In this document: positions 27,319 through 36,622 of the stretch, piece by piece
Layout: every line of letters starts with the position of its first letter
How positions within the stretch are numbered: position 1 is the stretch's first letter
Source: an uncultured Clostridium sp.
GTDB taxonomy: Bacteria > Bacillota > Clostridia > TANB77 > CAG-508
Assembly: GCA_948472955.1 (NCBI GenBank)
Contig: CAOKVW010000003.1
Span: 1-54,125 of the forward strand
Direction of reading: 5' to 3'
Length of the DNA: 54,125 nt
Made by a program: the position numbers and the translations under genes
Notes under the pieces: model-generated
Seen by the model: the letters and a program-made list of their open reading frames with translations, nothing else
What the model was told of the DNA's origin: nothing
Databases searched by the model: none

Positions 27319-27721
27319 CTAGCAAGTGACTCTTAAATGGTATTATGATAAAAAAAGCCATTACAGATTTTGGATAAGCTAAGCTTTTGTAGAAACTCTA
27401 TTTGTCTAAAATGAGCCTCTCTCACGTTCAAATGTTACTTCCTATATTTTGAATGAATCATGAATGTGACTAGAATAAAATTAGAAATTCTTTGATTATT
27501 TTTTGGAAAGAGTTCATCTATTGATGGAAGGGTGCCAAAAAATAATCTTAGAATTTCTTGTTTTATGTAGGAAGCCGAATGATTTATGAGAAATATAGGA
27601 AGTAACATTTGCCTTGAGCATTCCTCATTTTACCCAATAAGACTTTCTAATGGCAAGCTTAGATATACAAAATCTTTCATTTATTTTTCTATCATGATAC
27701 CATTTAAGAGTCACTTGCTAG
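27319..27721. repeat. 403-bp palindromic intergenic element (P2)
   Basis: 32-bp terminal inverted repeats (27319-27350 and 27690-27721, one mismatch) enclose further nested inverted pairs, for example aatgttacttcctatattt near 27430 against aaatataggaagtaacatt near 27594, so nearly the whole element can fold into one long hairpin. There is no ORF of note. An internal stretch (27366-27411) recurs at 36540-36582. Confidence 0.75.
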
Positions 27722-27894
27722 AAAAGTAAAATAAAATCTAATTTTCAGCACGACTAATAAGCCCTAATGCAGAGCTTATTTTTTCCATATTGCTTAAGAC
27801 TACTCTACAAAATTCCCTTTTCCTTATTCTGTGTGCCTAGAACAAGGAATTAGGAAATTTTGTATGCACACTGGTAATCTTTATGATTTTTATT
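27722..27894. other. Intergenic tail of the giant Ig gene
   Basis: Contains aataagc / gcttatt with a T run (27748-27784) and an inverted pair acaaaatt / aattttgt (about 27808-27862). Probably transcript ends; no gene seen. Confidence 0.4.
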
Positions 27895-30800
27895 TTATTT
27901 TAATATAATTTCAAATGGTTGTTTCTTATATTTAATCTTTCGTGTAATTACTTTTCCCCTATGTTTAATCTGAATAGTTTTTCCATCTAATCTTCTACTA
28001 ATAAAATCACTTAGACGTATTTTCACTTTATTTTCATAGGTCTCTCCATCTAAATATGAATCAATATTTAATTTTAGATGTCTTGGTGTAAGTTTATCTA
28101 ATCCACCTAATACTAATTCTCCATTTTCTTCTACATAAATCTTAACATTACGTCTAAAGAATATTAGTATCAATAGCATTAATAATTCGATTCCACCGAT
28201 AATAGCTTGTATTACCTTTTTTCTTCTTGAATCTTTTATCTTTTTATCTTTTACACCAAGTGTTTCTGTTGGTTTTTCATTTGATTTTTCTTGTGTCGAT
28301 TTCTCTGTTGACTTCTCCTCTGTTGCCCTTTCTCTTGCTTTCTCTTGAGATTCTTCTTTTGTTTCTTGTATAAATGATGTTTCTGTTATTGTATTATCTT
28401 GTTTTTCTTGTGCTATTTGTTCTGTGGTCATTGATTCTTTTCTTGTCTTTTGTGTTGATAGGTTTACTTTTCTATTTGGTACTACCTTTTCTGGTTTCTC
28501 TGAGGTATTATTATCTGATTTCTCTGGTTGTTTTGCTGGTATTTCTGGTTTTTCTGTCACTTCTGGTTCATTTACTTTTACAATGAATTTTGTTGTAAAT
28601 CCACCATATGTAATTGTAATGATTTGAGTTCCTGGTGTATTGGCATCATAACCTGAAATCATATTTTGAGTTACCGGAATGGTATAAATACCACTTGATT
28701 TAACTACATGAATGGTTGCTCCTGTTACATCTAACTTTTCGCTATAATGATAGATTACTTTATTAGGTTTTGTATTAACTGAAATACCTTTTACTCTGTC
28801 AACTACATTTACTTGGAAACTTCCTTGTAATCCCTTATAGTCTACTTTAATCGTTTGCTTTCCTTCTTGTTTTGCATTAAATCCTGATACCATAGATGCT
28901 GTCATTTCAACTGTTTCCTCTATTTTACCACTTGCCATAATAATGGATACTTTTCCTTCTGTTAAGTCTAAATATTCTCCATATTCGTATTCTATTTTTG
29001 ATGGCACTTGTACTTTTAATTTACTTACATAATCTTCTACATTTACGATAAATTGTTGTTTCAATCCTTGATAGCTTACTATTAATGTTTGAGCTCCTAT
29101 TTTTTTAGAATTGTATCCTAATACCATATCTTTTGTCATTTTGATGATTTCTTTTGCTCCACTTTCTTTTTCAATCTCTATGGTACCACCTGTTACATCT
29201 AGACTTTCTCCATAACGATAATCTAGCTTGTTTGGTAAAGTCTTTAGCCTCATATCACTTAGTTTATCTATTACTGTAATACCAAATGTCTTAGTAATTC
29301 CTTGATAAGTCACTTTAATTAGTTTAGCACCTTCCGAATTGCTATCAAATCCTACTATTTTCACATTCGCATTTGTCATAGCTACTGGAGATGTAGCTAC
29401 TCCACTTGCCATAATAGTTTTTACTTGTCCACCTGTTAAATCAATGCTTTCTCCTATTTTATAGATTAATTTATTTGGTTTTACAACTTCCATGTCTTTC
29501 ACATAATCTTCTACATGGATAGAATACGTTGCTGTTTTTCCTTTGTAGGTTACAGTTAGTGTTTGATTTCCTAATTGGTTTGGTTTATATCCTGTTACCA
29601 TACTTGTTGTTATATTTATGGTTTCTGTTTTTCCACTGGTTCTTGTTGCTGTTATTTTTCCACCTACTACATTTAAACTTTCACCATATCGATATTGTTT
29701 TTTGGTTGGTTCTTGTAGTGTAATGGATTGTATATTATCTTCTACGATTACACCAAATTTTTCTGTAAATCCTTCATACGTGACTGTTATGGTTTGTGCT
29801 CCTTCTTTGTTAGGATAAAATGTACTTAACGTTACGCTACTATTTGAAAGGCTTACTGGAGTTGTAGCCGTTTCACTTGCCATTACTTTTTGTATTCTTC
29901 CTCCTTCTAAGTTCAAGCTCTCACCATATTCGTATTTTACTTTTGTAGGTGGTGTTAAGATAACTCCTTTTACGTAATCTGATACTGTTATTTCATATGT
30001 CTTTGTTATACCACAATAGGTAACATTCAGATTTCTAGTTCCTAATCTTTTTCCATTAAATGGTTTTCCATCTATTTCTGTTACCATGTCTGGCTTAATT
30101 GGTATACTTGCCTCTCCACTCGTTCTTATTACTTTCAATGTACCATTACTTACATCTAAACTTTCTCCATATTTATAATTTGTTTTAGGTGTGTTTTCTA
30201 TTTCTAAACTGGATACTTCATCTATTAATGTTACATTTAAGGTCTCTGTTTTATCTTCTCCTTTTGTATAACTATTTTCATCATTATCTACATAGGTTAC
30301 TGTTAAGTTTTGTTCCTCTGTTACTTGTTTATCATATCCTTCTACCATATTTTCTGTTACATCTACTGCTGTTTTTGCTCCTTCTTTTGCATAGGTTACG
30401 GTATATTTTACATGATTATCTGTTAATAATTTTGATAACTCATCATTATATTTTCCTATTATACTGTTTGGATGAATGCTGATTCCTGTTACATAATCTT
30501 TCACTACTATTTTAAATGTTGTCGTTACTGGATTTCCTTCTGCATCGGTTCCATATTCTACTGTTACTGTTTGCTCTCCTAGTTTTTCTTTGTCATAGGT
30601 TCCTGCTTTTATCATCGTACTTTCTAGTGGTATGGTTTCTGTTTTGCTTCCTTTTACTACTTGTATCGTTGCTCCCTCTAAGTTTAGCTCTTCTCCGTAT
30701 TTTTGTGCTTCTTTTGGAGGTGTTCCCATACTGATTGATTTTACGGTATCTGTTACTGTGTAGGTATAATCTGCTGTCTTTGTTACTCCATTTTCTGTGT

Positions 30801-33800
30801 ATGTTATTTTTGCTGTTCTAGTTCCTTCTGTACTAGTATCAAATCCACTTATCATTTCATCTGTTATTTCAATTCCTTCTGGAAGCCCTACTTCTCTTGC
30901 TACAAAAATGGATAATCCATTTTGTAGTCCTTCGTTTACATTGTATTGTTTTTTTGCATTTTCTTGTAAGGTGATTCCTGTTACTGTGTTTATGATTGTG
31001 ATTGGATACGCTATTGTTTCTGTTTTTTCATCTTCTGTATAGGTTATTTTTAGTGTTTTGTTAGCTTTGTTCGTACTATCATAACTTGACATTGTTGTGG
31101 ATGCTGCTGTTGTTCCATCATTTTCAAATATCATATCTGCTGTCATCGTTCTGTTTTCTATTTTATCATTTGAAAATGTGACTGTTATGGTTCCATTTGT
31201 TGCTAACTCTTCTCCATGTTTATATTCTGTTTTTTCTGGTGCTGTTATTGCTATACTTTTTACAGTATTCCTTAAATGGATAGTTAATGTTGCTGTTTTG
31301 TCTTCTCCTTTGGTACAACTATTTTCATCCTCATCTGTATAGGTTACTGTTAAGTTTTGTTCCTCTGTTACTTGTTTATCATATCCTTCTACCATATTTT
31401 CTGTTACATCTACTGCTGTTTTTGCTCCTTCTTTTGCATAGGTTACGGTATATTTTACATGATTATCTGTTAATAATTTTGATAACTCATCATTATATTT
31501 TCCTATTATACTGTTTGGATGAATGCTGATTCCTGTTACATAATCTTTCACTACTATTTTAAATGTTGTCGTTACTGGATTTCCTTCTGCATCGGTTCCA
31601 TATTCTACTGTTACTGTTTGCTCTCCTAGTTTTTCTTTGTCATAGGTTCCTGCTTTTATCATCGTACTTTCTAGTGGTATGGTTTCTGTTTTGCTTCCTT
31701 TTACTACTTGTATCGTTGCTCCCTCTAAGTTTAGCTCTTCTCCGTATTTTTGTGCTTCTTTTGGAGGTGTTCCCATACTGATTGATTTTACGGTATCTGT
31801 TACTGTGTAGGTATAATCTGCTGTCTTTGTTACTCCATTTTCTGTGTATGTTATTTTTGCTGTTCTAGTTCCTTCTGTACTAGTATCAAATCCACTTATC
31901 ATTTCATCTGTTATTTCAATTCCTTCTGGAAGCCCTACTTCTCTTGCTACAAAAATGGATAATCCATTTTGTAGTCCTTCGTTTACATTGTATTGTTTTT
32001 TTGCATTTTCTTGTAAGGTGATTCCTGTTACTGTGTTTATGATTGTGATTGGATACGCTATTGTTTCTGTTTTTTCATCTTCTGTATAGGTTATTTTTAG
32101 TGTTTTGTTAGCTTTGTTCGTACTATCATAACTTGACATTGTTGTGGATGCTGCTGTTGTTCCATCATTTTCAAATATCATATCTGCTGTCATCGTTCTG
32201 TTTTCTATTTTATCATTTGAAAATGTGACTGTTATGGTTCCATTTGTTGCTAACTCTTCTCCATGTTTATATTCTGTTTTTTCTGGTGCTGTTATACTTA
32301 TCGTTTTAATTGGATTTTCTACTTCTACGACAAAACTTTCTGTCACTTTATCTGAAATAGTTGTTCCATCTGATAATGTATAAGTTACTGGATATTCAAC
32401 TGTCACTGTTTGTGTTCCAATTGTCTTTTTATCATATCCCTTTATGCTAACAGAAGGTTCTGTTAATTGAATATCTGTCGTTTTATTATCATGCCATATT
32501 AGTGTTAATTTTCCCCCTGCTAAATTTAAATCTGTATCATAGGTAAGATTCGTATTAGATGGTTCTATAATTGATGATGCTTTTACGTAATTATAAAATT
32601 CTACATCAATTGTTTTGGTCGCTGTTTTTTTACCAAGACTTACTGATAATTGTTGTTTCATACCTACTGTTGTATTATTATAATCTTCTACTGTAATACT
32701 TCCATCTGGGAGATTAACATTTGTCGTATTGCCACTTCCTAAATTAACTTTTACAACTGCTCCTGATAAATCTAAAGTTTCTCCACGTTTATAGATTGTT
32801 TTAGAAGGTTGTTTGATTAATTCAATACCATCAATCGTATCATTTACAATTACGGTTTGTTTTACTTGTTTTCCTTCATAATTAAAGATAATTTCTTGTT
32901 TTCCACTGACTGGAACAACTCCATCTCCTGATGTTTTCGTAAAATTCTCTGAATTAATATTAGCTGTTTCTTCACTGACTGTAACTCCTTCACTTTCTTT
33001 TGTTAAAGTAAGTTTCGCTCCACTTTTTTTCGTTACTTCTAATTGCAAGTCTGTAAAATCTAAATCTGCTCCATGTATATATTCTATATTAGACATCGGT
33101 CTTTTTACTGTTAAAGAATTGACTGGATCCTTTACTGTGATAGGAAAAGAAAGTTCTTTCCCTCCATAACTTATTGTTACTTGTGGACGATTGACATTAG
33201 CTTCTGTTCCAGAAACTATACTTACTTTTGGGTCTGTCATACTAATATCTTCTCTTTTTCCATCTGCATAAGATACAGTAATTTCTCCACCTTCTAAATT
33301 GATGGCATCACCATGCTCATAAGTTGTATTGTTTGGATTTGTTTTTATCGTTATACTATCAACTACTTTACTTGATTCATCTACAAATCCTTCCAATTTC
33401 AAATAAGAAGCATCTGTTGCATATTTAGGTGTTGGATTTCCTTGTTGTTCATCTTCATCCCACCCAAATTTAAACCCAGCTGTCTCTGCTGTTGGGCTTA
33501 ATGTTAATAAATCAGAAGTTAAATCATCTTCTGTTAAGGTGTCATCTGTTAATCTAAATGTCATTGTATAAATCAACATATATCCTTGATATATGCCATT
33601 CGCATCTGCTCCATAATCCATTGGATTTTCAGGTTCCCCTGTGTTTGGTATTAATCGAAAGGTGTTAGCCTTTGTATCTAAATATGACGTTGATGTCATA
33701 AACGTTGTTGAATATCCTGATTCTAAATTTACTGCTTGTGTTAATTTAGTAGCTGGCTTCTTTGTACTTTTATTAGCTGGCTCAATTTTACTAGCATCAT

Positions 33801-34050
33801 ATTTAAGTTTTAAGTCAAACATATAAGGATAAAAATCTCCTACAAATGCAAATTGTACTTGAAACCACTTTCCTCCTGCACTTGGTTCAATGTCCGTAGT
33901 TCTTCTTATTACAACTGCTGGTTGCTGAGGTGTTGATGCAGCATTTGATACATTTGTTAATAATCCAAATGGTGACAATACCTCTAACATAAGAATCATG
34001 AGCATGATCAAGGCTATGATTTTACTTTTGTTAATCTTCTTTTCTTTCAT
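27895..34050 (-). CDS. Giant Ig-repeat surface protein (2051 aa) with C-terminal membrane anchor
   Basis: Signal peptide (about 1-38), then a cohesin/carbohydrate-binding-like domain (WFQVQFAFVGDFYPYMFDLKLKYD), then about twenty bacterial Ig-like repeats of 75-90 residues with the pattern Y-x-x-G-E-x-L-x-L-x-G-G ... G-x-Q-T-V-T-V-x-Y, covering about residues 230-1820. A Lys/Glu/Thr-rich spacer, one transmembrane helix (about 1945-1965) and a basic cytoplasmic tail of about 85 residues follow. It is therefore membrane-anchored rather than sortase-linked. Such rods usually serve as adhesins or stalks. Two blocks of about 319 residues are nearly identical. The cytoplasmic tail with its own small fold is unusual and might signal inward. 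No in-frame CGG was seen. Confidence 0.82.
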   Translation of the reverse strand: MKEKKINKSKIIALIMLMILMLEVLSPFGLLTNVSNAASTPQQPAVVIRRTTDIEPSAGGKWFQVQFAFVGDFYPYMFDLKLKYDASKIEPANKSTKKPATKLTQAVNLESGYSTTFMTSTSYLDTKANTFRLIPNTGEPENPMDYGADANGIYQGYMLIYTMTFRLTDDTLTEDDLTSDLLTLSPTAETAGFKFGWDEDEQQGNPTPKYATDASYLKLEGFVDESSKVVDSITIKTNPNNTTYEHGDAINLEGGEITVSYADGKREDISMTDPKVSIVSGTEANVNRPQVTISYGGKELSFPITVKDPVNSLTVKRPMSNIEYIHGADLDFTDLQLEVTKKSGAKLTLTKESEGVTVSEETANINSENFTKTSGDGVVPVSGKQEIIFNYEGKQVKQTVIVNDTIDGIELIKQPSKTIYKRGETLDLSGAVVKVNLGSGNTTNVNLPDGSITVEDYNNTTVGMKQQLSVSLGKKTATKTIDVEFYNYVKASSIIEPSNTNLTYDTDLNLAGGKLTLIWHDNKTTDIQLTEPSVSIKGYDKKTIGTQTVTVEYPVTYTLSDGTTISDKVTESFVVEVENPIKTISITAPEKTEYKHGEELATNGTITVTFSNDKIENRTMTADMIFENDGTTAASTTMSSYDSTNKANKTLKITYTEDEKTETIAYPITIINTVTGITLQENAKKQYNVNEGLQNGLSIFVAREVGLPEGIEITDEMISGFDTSTEGTRTAKITYTENGVTKTADYTYTVTDTVKSISMGTPPKEAQKYGEELNLEGATIQVVKGSKTETIPLESTMIKAGTYDKEKLGEQTVTVEYGTDAEGNPVTTTFKIVVKDYVTGISIHPNSIIGKYNDELSKLLTDNHVKYTVTYAKEGAKTAVDVTENMVEGYDKQVTEEQNLTVTYTDEDENSCTKGEDKTATLTIHLRNTVKSIAITAPEKTEYKHGEELATNGTITVTFSNDKIENRTMTADMIFENDGTTAASTTMSSYDSTNKANKTLKITYTEDEKTETIAYPITIINTVTGITLQENAKKQYNVNEGLQNGLSIFVAREVGLPEGIEITDEMISGFDTSTEGTRTAKITYTENGVTKTADYTYTVTDTVKSISMGTPPKEAQKYGEELNLEGATIQVVKGSKTETIPLESTMIKAGTYDKEKLGEQTVTVEYGTDAEGNPVTTTFKIVVKDYVTGISIHPNSIIGKYNDELSKLLTDNHVKYTVTYAKEGAKTAVDVTENMVEGYDKQVTEEQNLTVTYVDNDENSYTKGEDKTETLNVTLIDEVSSLEIENTPKTNYKYGESLDVSNGTLKVIRTSGEASIPIKPDMVTEIDGKPFNGKRLGTRNLNVTYCGITKTYEITVSDYVKGVILTPPTKVKYEYGESLNLEGGRIQKVMASETATTPVSLSNSSVTLSTFYPNKEGAQTITVTYEGFTEKFGVIVEDNIQSITLQEPTKKQYRYGESLNVVGGKITATRTSGKTETINITTSMVTGYKPNQLGNQTLTVTYKGKTATYSIHVEDYVKDMEVVKPNKLIYKIGESIDLTGGQVKTIMASGVATSPVAMTNANVKIVGFDSNSEGAKLIKVTYQGITKTFGITVIDKLSDMRLKTLPNKLDYRYGESLDVTGGTIEIEKESGAKEIIKMTKDMVLGYNSKKIGAQTLIVSYQGLKQQFIVNVEDYVSKLKVQVPSKIEYEYGEYLDLTEGKVSIIMASGKIEETVEMTASMVSGFNAKQEGKQTIKVDYKGLQGSFQVNVVDRVKGISVNTKPNKVIYHYSEKLDVTGATIHVVKSSGIYTIPVTQNMISGYDANTPGTQIITITYGGFTTKFIVKVNEPEVTEKPEIPAKQPEKSDNNTSEKPEKVVPNRKVNLSTQKTRKESMTTEQIAQEKQDNTITETSFIQETKEESQEKARERATEEKSTEKSTQEKSNEKPTETLGVKDKKIKDSRRKKVIQAIIGGIELLMLLILIFFRRNVKIYVEENGELVLGGLDKLTPRHLKLNIDSYLDGETYENKVKIRLSDFISRRLDGKTIQIKHRGKVITRKIKYKKQPFEIILK
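30292..31248 (-). repeat. Internal 957-bp direct repeat, copy A
   Basis: Appears identical, at an offset of 1047 bp, to 31339-32295. It encodes the same 319 residues of Ig-like repeats. The flanks are similar but diverged. Confidence 0.85.
31339..32295 (-). repeat. Internal 957-bp direct repeat, copy B
   Basis: Second copy, 1047 bp from copy A. Near-perfect nucleotide identity points to recent tandem duplication or gene conversion. Confidence 0.85.
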
Positions 34051-34071
34051 GTTTTCTTTCCTTTCTAATTT

Positions 34072-35578
34072 TTAGTATTTTTTTACTGTTTTCATCGTAT
34101 CATAGTAAATATTAATATAGGTTAAGTCTTCTCCTTCTATAATGCCATCTTCATTTAAATCATATGCCTCTTCATAATCTGCTTCTGTCTCTCCTACATC
34201 ATAATAAATGTTAATACAAGTTAAATCTTCTGCTTCTACAATTCCATCTTTGTTTACATCTCCAGGAATTAATTGTATATTTCCTAAATCGATTTCGTCA
34301 TTTTGGTTGATTGCTATTTCGGTTACAATATAATCTAAATAACCTTTTTTATCCATTAACACATCATAAGTTCCTGGAATCACTTTTATTTCATAGTTTC
34401 CATCTTCCTTGGTCTTTATGTTTGTTGCTGTTTCTATTAAATCTATTTCATCATGTCCTTCTAAGTTTTCCCAATCAATTTGTTCCTTATTATCATAAAG
34501 TTTTACATCTGCTATATGTATATCATCTGCATTGATTGTATGGATAGAGCCTTTTATGGTTCCAAATGGTCTTTTAATTGTTATGGTATATTCTTTCTTG
34601 GTTTTGCCATCTTCTGCTGTTACTATTATTGTTACTTTTGTGTCTTCTTCTCCTAATTCATTTAATAGAATTTCTAATGGCACATTATTCTGTATTTCCT
34701 TTTCTTCGTCTATTTTCGGTAATTTTACTTTCATAGTTGCTTTCGTATCATTTTGCGTAGCTTTTATCTTCATGATATCTACATCTTCTAATAAAGTTAA
34801 TTCATAATTTAAAATGTCTTTATTAAATGTTGGTGTTAGTTCATATTCTTTATCTATTATTTCTTCATCTTCTTGACTTCTACTTAAAATTAGATTACTT
34901 AAACTTGCATCCTTAGAAAGTATCTCATCAGTAAATCTGAATGTAGATTGTGCTTGATAATTTTTGATTCCATTTATATTAATTTTAATTCCTGTATGAG
35001 GATAATCTTCCTCATTCTCGACCAAATGAAACCATTCCACATCAAATACATCTGCTGTCATTTGAAAGCTCATCTTTCCAAGTAAAACTCCTCCATCTGT
35101 ATTGACTACTTTTCCAATTCCTTCTTTATCAATAATGTGCTCACTCTCTGAAACTGGTGGACGGAATGCAATGGTTCCTCTTATTCCCTCTCCTTCTCCT
35201 TCATATGGTATGGTTGAATATTGTAAAGCTTGTTTAAATTCTTCCTCAAATTCGAAATATTCTAATGTGTTATTCGTTATCTCATTTGTTTTTAAATTAG
35301 AAGGTTGTACTTTTGTACCATCATAAGAAAAACGCACATCAAATCCGTTTAAATTCGATATTATTGCCCCATAATTCCATCATTAATTGTTTGTTTTTAC
35401 CTTCTACGTCAGTTACTTTTACAGCTCTTAATTCAAAATACGAATTTTCTGGAGGAACAATACAATCTTTATCTGCTTCTGACGCCATAATAATAGTAGC
35501 ACTTACACATATGATAGTAATACATGCTATTACTATTTTTAATGTCTTTTCACTTAACTTTAATTGTAGTAATTGCAA
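34072..35578 (-). CDS. Cohesin-like/dockerin surface protein, intact with one +1 shift at CGG
   Basis: A 501-residue exported protein once the CGG at 35347-35345 is shifted +1. Zero frame 35578-35348 gives a TTG start (aaaggag 9 bp upstream), signal peptide (KIVIACITIICVSATIIMA) and the first strands of a cohesin-like domain (YFELRAVKVTDVEG ... MMELWGNNIEFK). After the shift it continues GFDVRFSYDGTKVQPSN, the next strand of the same domain. Then follow cadherin-like beta domains (about 170-300), a carboxypeptidase-regulatory-like domain (EDGNYEIKVIPGTYDVLMDKKGYL) and a C-terminal dockerin pair (GDVNKDGIVEAEDL and DLNEDGIIEGEDL) with Ca-binding Asp/Asn. Without the shift the product is 79 residues. 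It has domains related to both neighbours (cohesin-like in the giant Ig protein, dockerin in the RCC1 protein), suggesting they assemble together. Confidence 0.82.
35345..35347 (-). other. CGG +1 frameshift site 6 (cohesin-like/dockerin gene)
   Basis: Minus strand zero frame: TTT AAA CGG ATT TGA (stop). The +1 frame: AAA GGA TTT GAT GTG CGT, i.e. K-G-F-D-V-R, joining two halves of one cohesin-like domain. Confidence 0.84.
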
Positions 35579-35616
35579 TGATAGGCACTCCTTTCGCTTA
35601 TTTTTGCTTTACTTTT

Positions 35617-35646
35617 ATTATAAAGGAGAAAAAAAAATAGTGTCAA
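35617..35646 (-). promoter_or_regulatory. Promoter of the cohesin-like/dockerin gene
   Basis: Minus strand TTGACA (35646-35641), 18-bp spacer, TATAAT (35622-35617), about 40 bp before the TTG start. The -35 box lies inside the terminator hairpin of the upstream CAP gene. Confidence 0.75.
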
Positions 35647-35657
35647 TGACACTATTT
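35637..35657 (-). terminator. Terminator after the CAP gene
   Basis: Minus strand aatagtgtcattgacactatt followed by a run of T. A perfect short palindrome that overlaps the next gene's -35 box. Confidence 0.75.
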
Positions 35658-35799
35658 TCCTTATTTTTAATCTGATTTCTATTTATTCTTACGGTTTTTC
35701 CTATTTGTTCAAGAATTTTATTAATTATTAAATTTCGGTAACTTTCGTGTAACAAATATTACACATATTTTGTATCTATACAGCCTACATCTTCTTTCC

Positions 35800-36333
35800 C
35801 TAACCATTTTCTTCGACTCCCATAAATAATTGGACAAATACTTTTCCATAAATTGGGCTTTCCATTACGCAAATTCCTGTATAGTTAAATTTTTCATCTA
35901 ATATATTTTCTTTATGGGAAGGAGAATGAATCCATGCTTCTGCTGCTTTTTCTGGTGTTATATTTCCCGCTAAATTCTCTCCTGCAGTGGCATAATCAAT
36001 TCCATTTTGTTCTAACATTTCAAATGGAGTTCCTAATTTCTCTGAAGTATGGGAAAAATATTCATTTTCTACTAAGTCCTTCGCCTTTATTTTAGATACC
36101 TCTTGTAGTTTAAAAAGTGGTTGTAATTCTTCTAAACCATTTTGCTTTCTATATTCGTTTACTAATTTTAAGGTTTCTTCTTCCTCTTGTGTTAAAATAA
36201 CCTCTCCTCGTTCTACTTCTATTTTTTCTGTCTCTCCTAACATTGTTTGATACGTTGCAAATGAAATACTTTCTACTAAAATAATGATTACAAAAATAAA
36301 TAAAATACCAATCTTTCTTTTTGATATTTTCAT
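35800..36333 (-). CDS. CAP/SCP domain secreted protein (YkwD-like)
   Basis: A 177-residue protein: an N-terminal signal/anchor helix (KIGILFIFVIIILVESISFATY, about 6-27) and a CAP domain from about residue 55 to the end. CAP hallmarks are present: NEYRKQNGLEELQP, YFSHTSEKLGTPFEML with His, ATAGENLAG with Glu, AAEAWIHSPSHKENIL with Glu and His, and FNYTGICVMES. Clostridial CAP proteins are secreted and often made during sporulation; the molecular function is uncertain. The start at 36333 (MKISKRK) is chosen because a consensus promoter lies at 36445-36473, downstream of the longest open start at 36519. Confidence 0.85.
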   Translation of the reverse strand: MKISKRKIGILFIFVIIILVESISFATYQTMLGETEKIEVERGEVILTQEEEETLKLVNEYRKQNGLEELQPLFKLQEVSKIKAKDLVENEYFSHTSEKLGTPFEMLEQNGIDYATAGENLAGNITPEKAAEAWIHSPSHKENILDEKFNYTGICVMESPIYGKVFVQLFMGVEENG

Positions 36334-36444
36334 TTTATACACATCCCTTAACTTTTTTCTTTTTATTTTTTTCTTAAGTTTTGTGCCTCTTTTTATTTTA
36401 TCCGTAGTAGTTTTGCTTGATTCCTTTTTGCAAAATACAGTCTT

Positions 36445-36473
36445 ATTATACAATATTTGCCAAATTATGTCAA
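36445..36473 (-). promoter_or_regulatory. Consensus promoter of the CAP gene
   Basis: Minus strand TTGACA (36473-36468), 17-bp spacer, TATAAT (36450-36445). It implies a 5' leader of roughly 100 bases before the start at 36333. Confidence 0.8.
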
Positions 36474-36539
36474 CACTTTTCTTTGGATTTTGGTCTTTTG
36501 AAAGTTCCCTCATTTTCATTTGATATGAAAAGCTACTGT

Positions 36540-36582
36540 AAATTTTAGATAAGCTAAGCTCTTATAGAAATTCTATGTCAAA
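36540..36582. repeat. Dispersed repeat, second copy of a segment of P2
   Basis: Resembles 27366-27411: both share ataagctaagct followed by gtagaaa/atagaaa and ttctat-like sequence. Here it lies alone, between two surface genes. Confidence 0.55.
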
Positions 36583-36619
36583 AAATTAGAGAGAATGTCT
36601 TTCATTTCATTCTCTCTAT
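36582..36619 (-). terminator. Terminator after the thioester/LPVTG gene
   Basis: Minus strand agagagaatg / cattctctct stem followed by a T run, immediately after the stop codon at 36623. Confidence 0.8.
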
Positions 36620-36622
36620 ACC

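Noticed and set aside
28374-32383. Numerous plus-strand ORFs opposite the giant Ig gene, including identical pairs
   Set aside because: Shadows of a repetitive minus-strand gene: Leu/Val/Phe-rich translations without ribosome sites, duplicated only because the host gene is.
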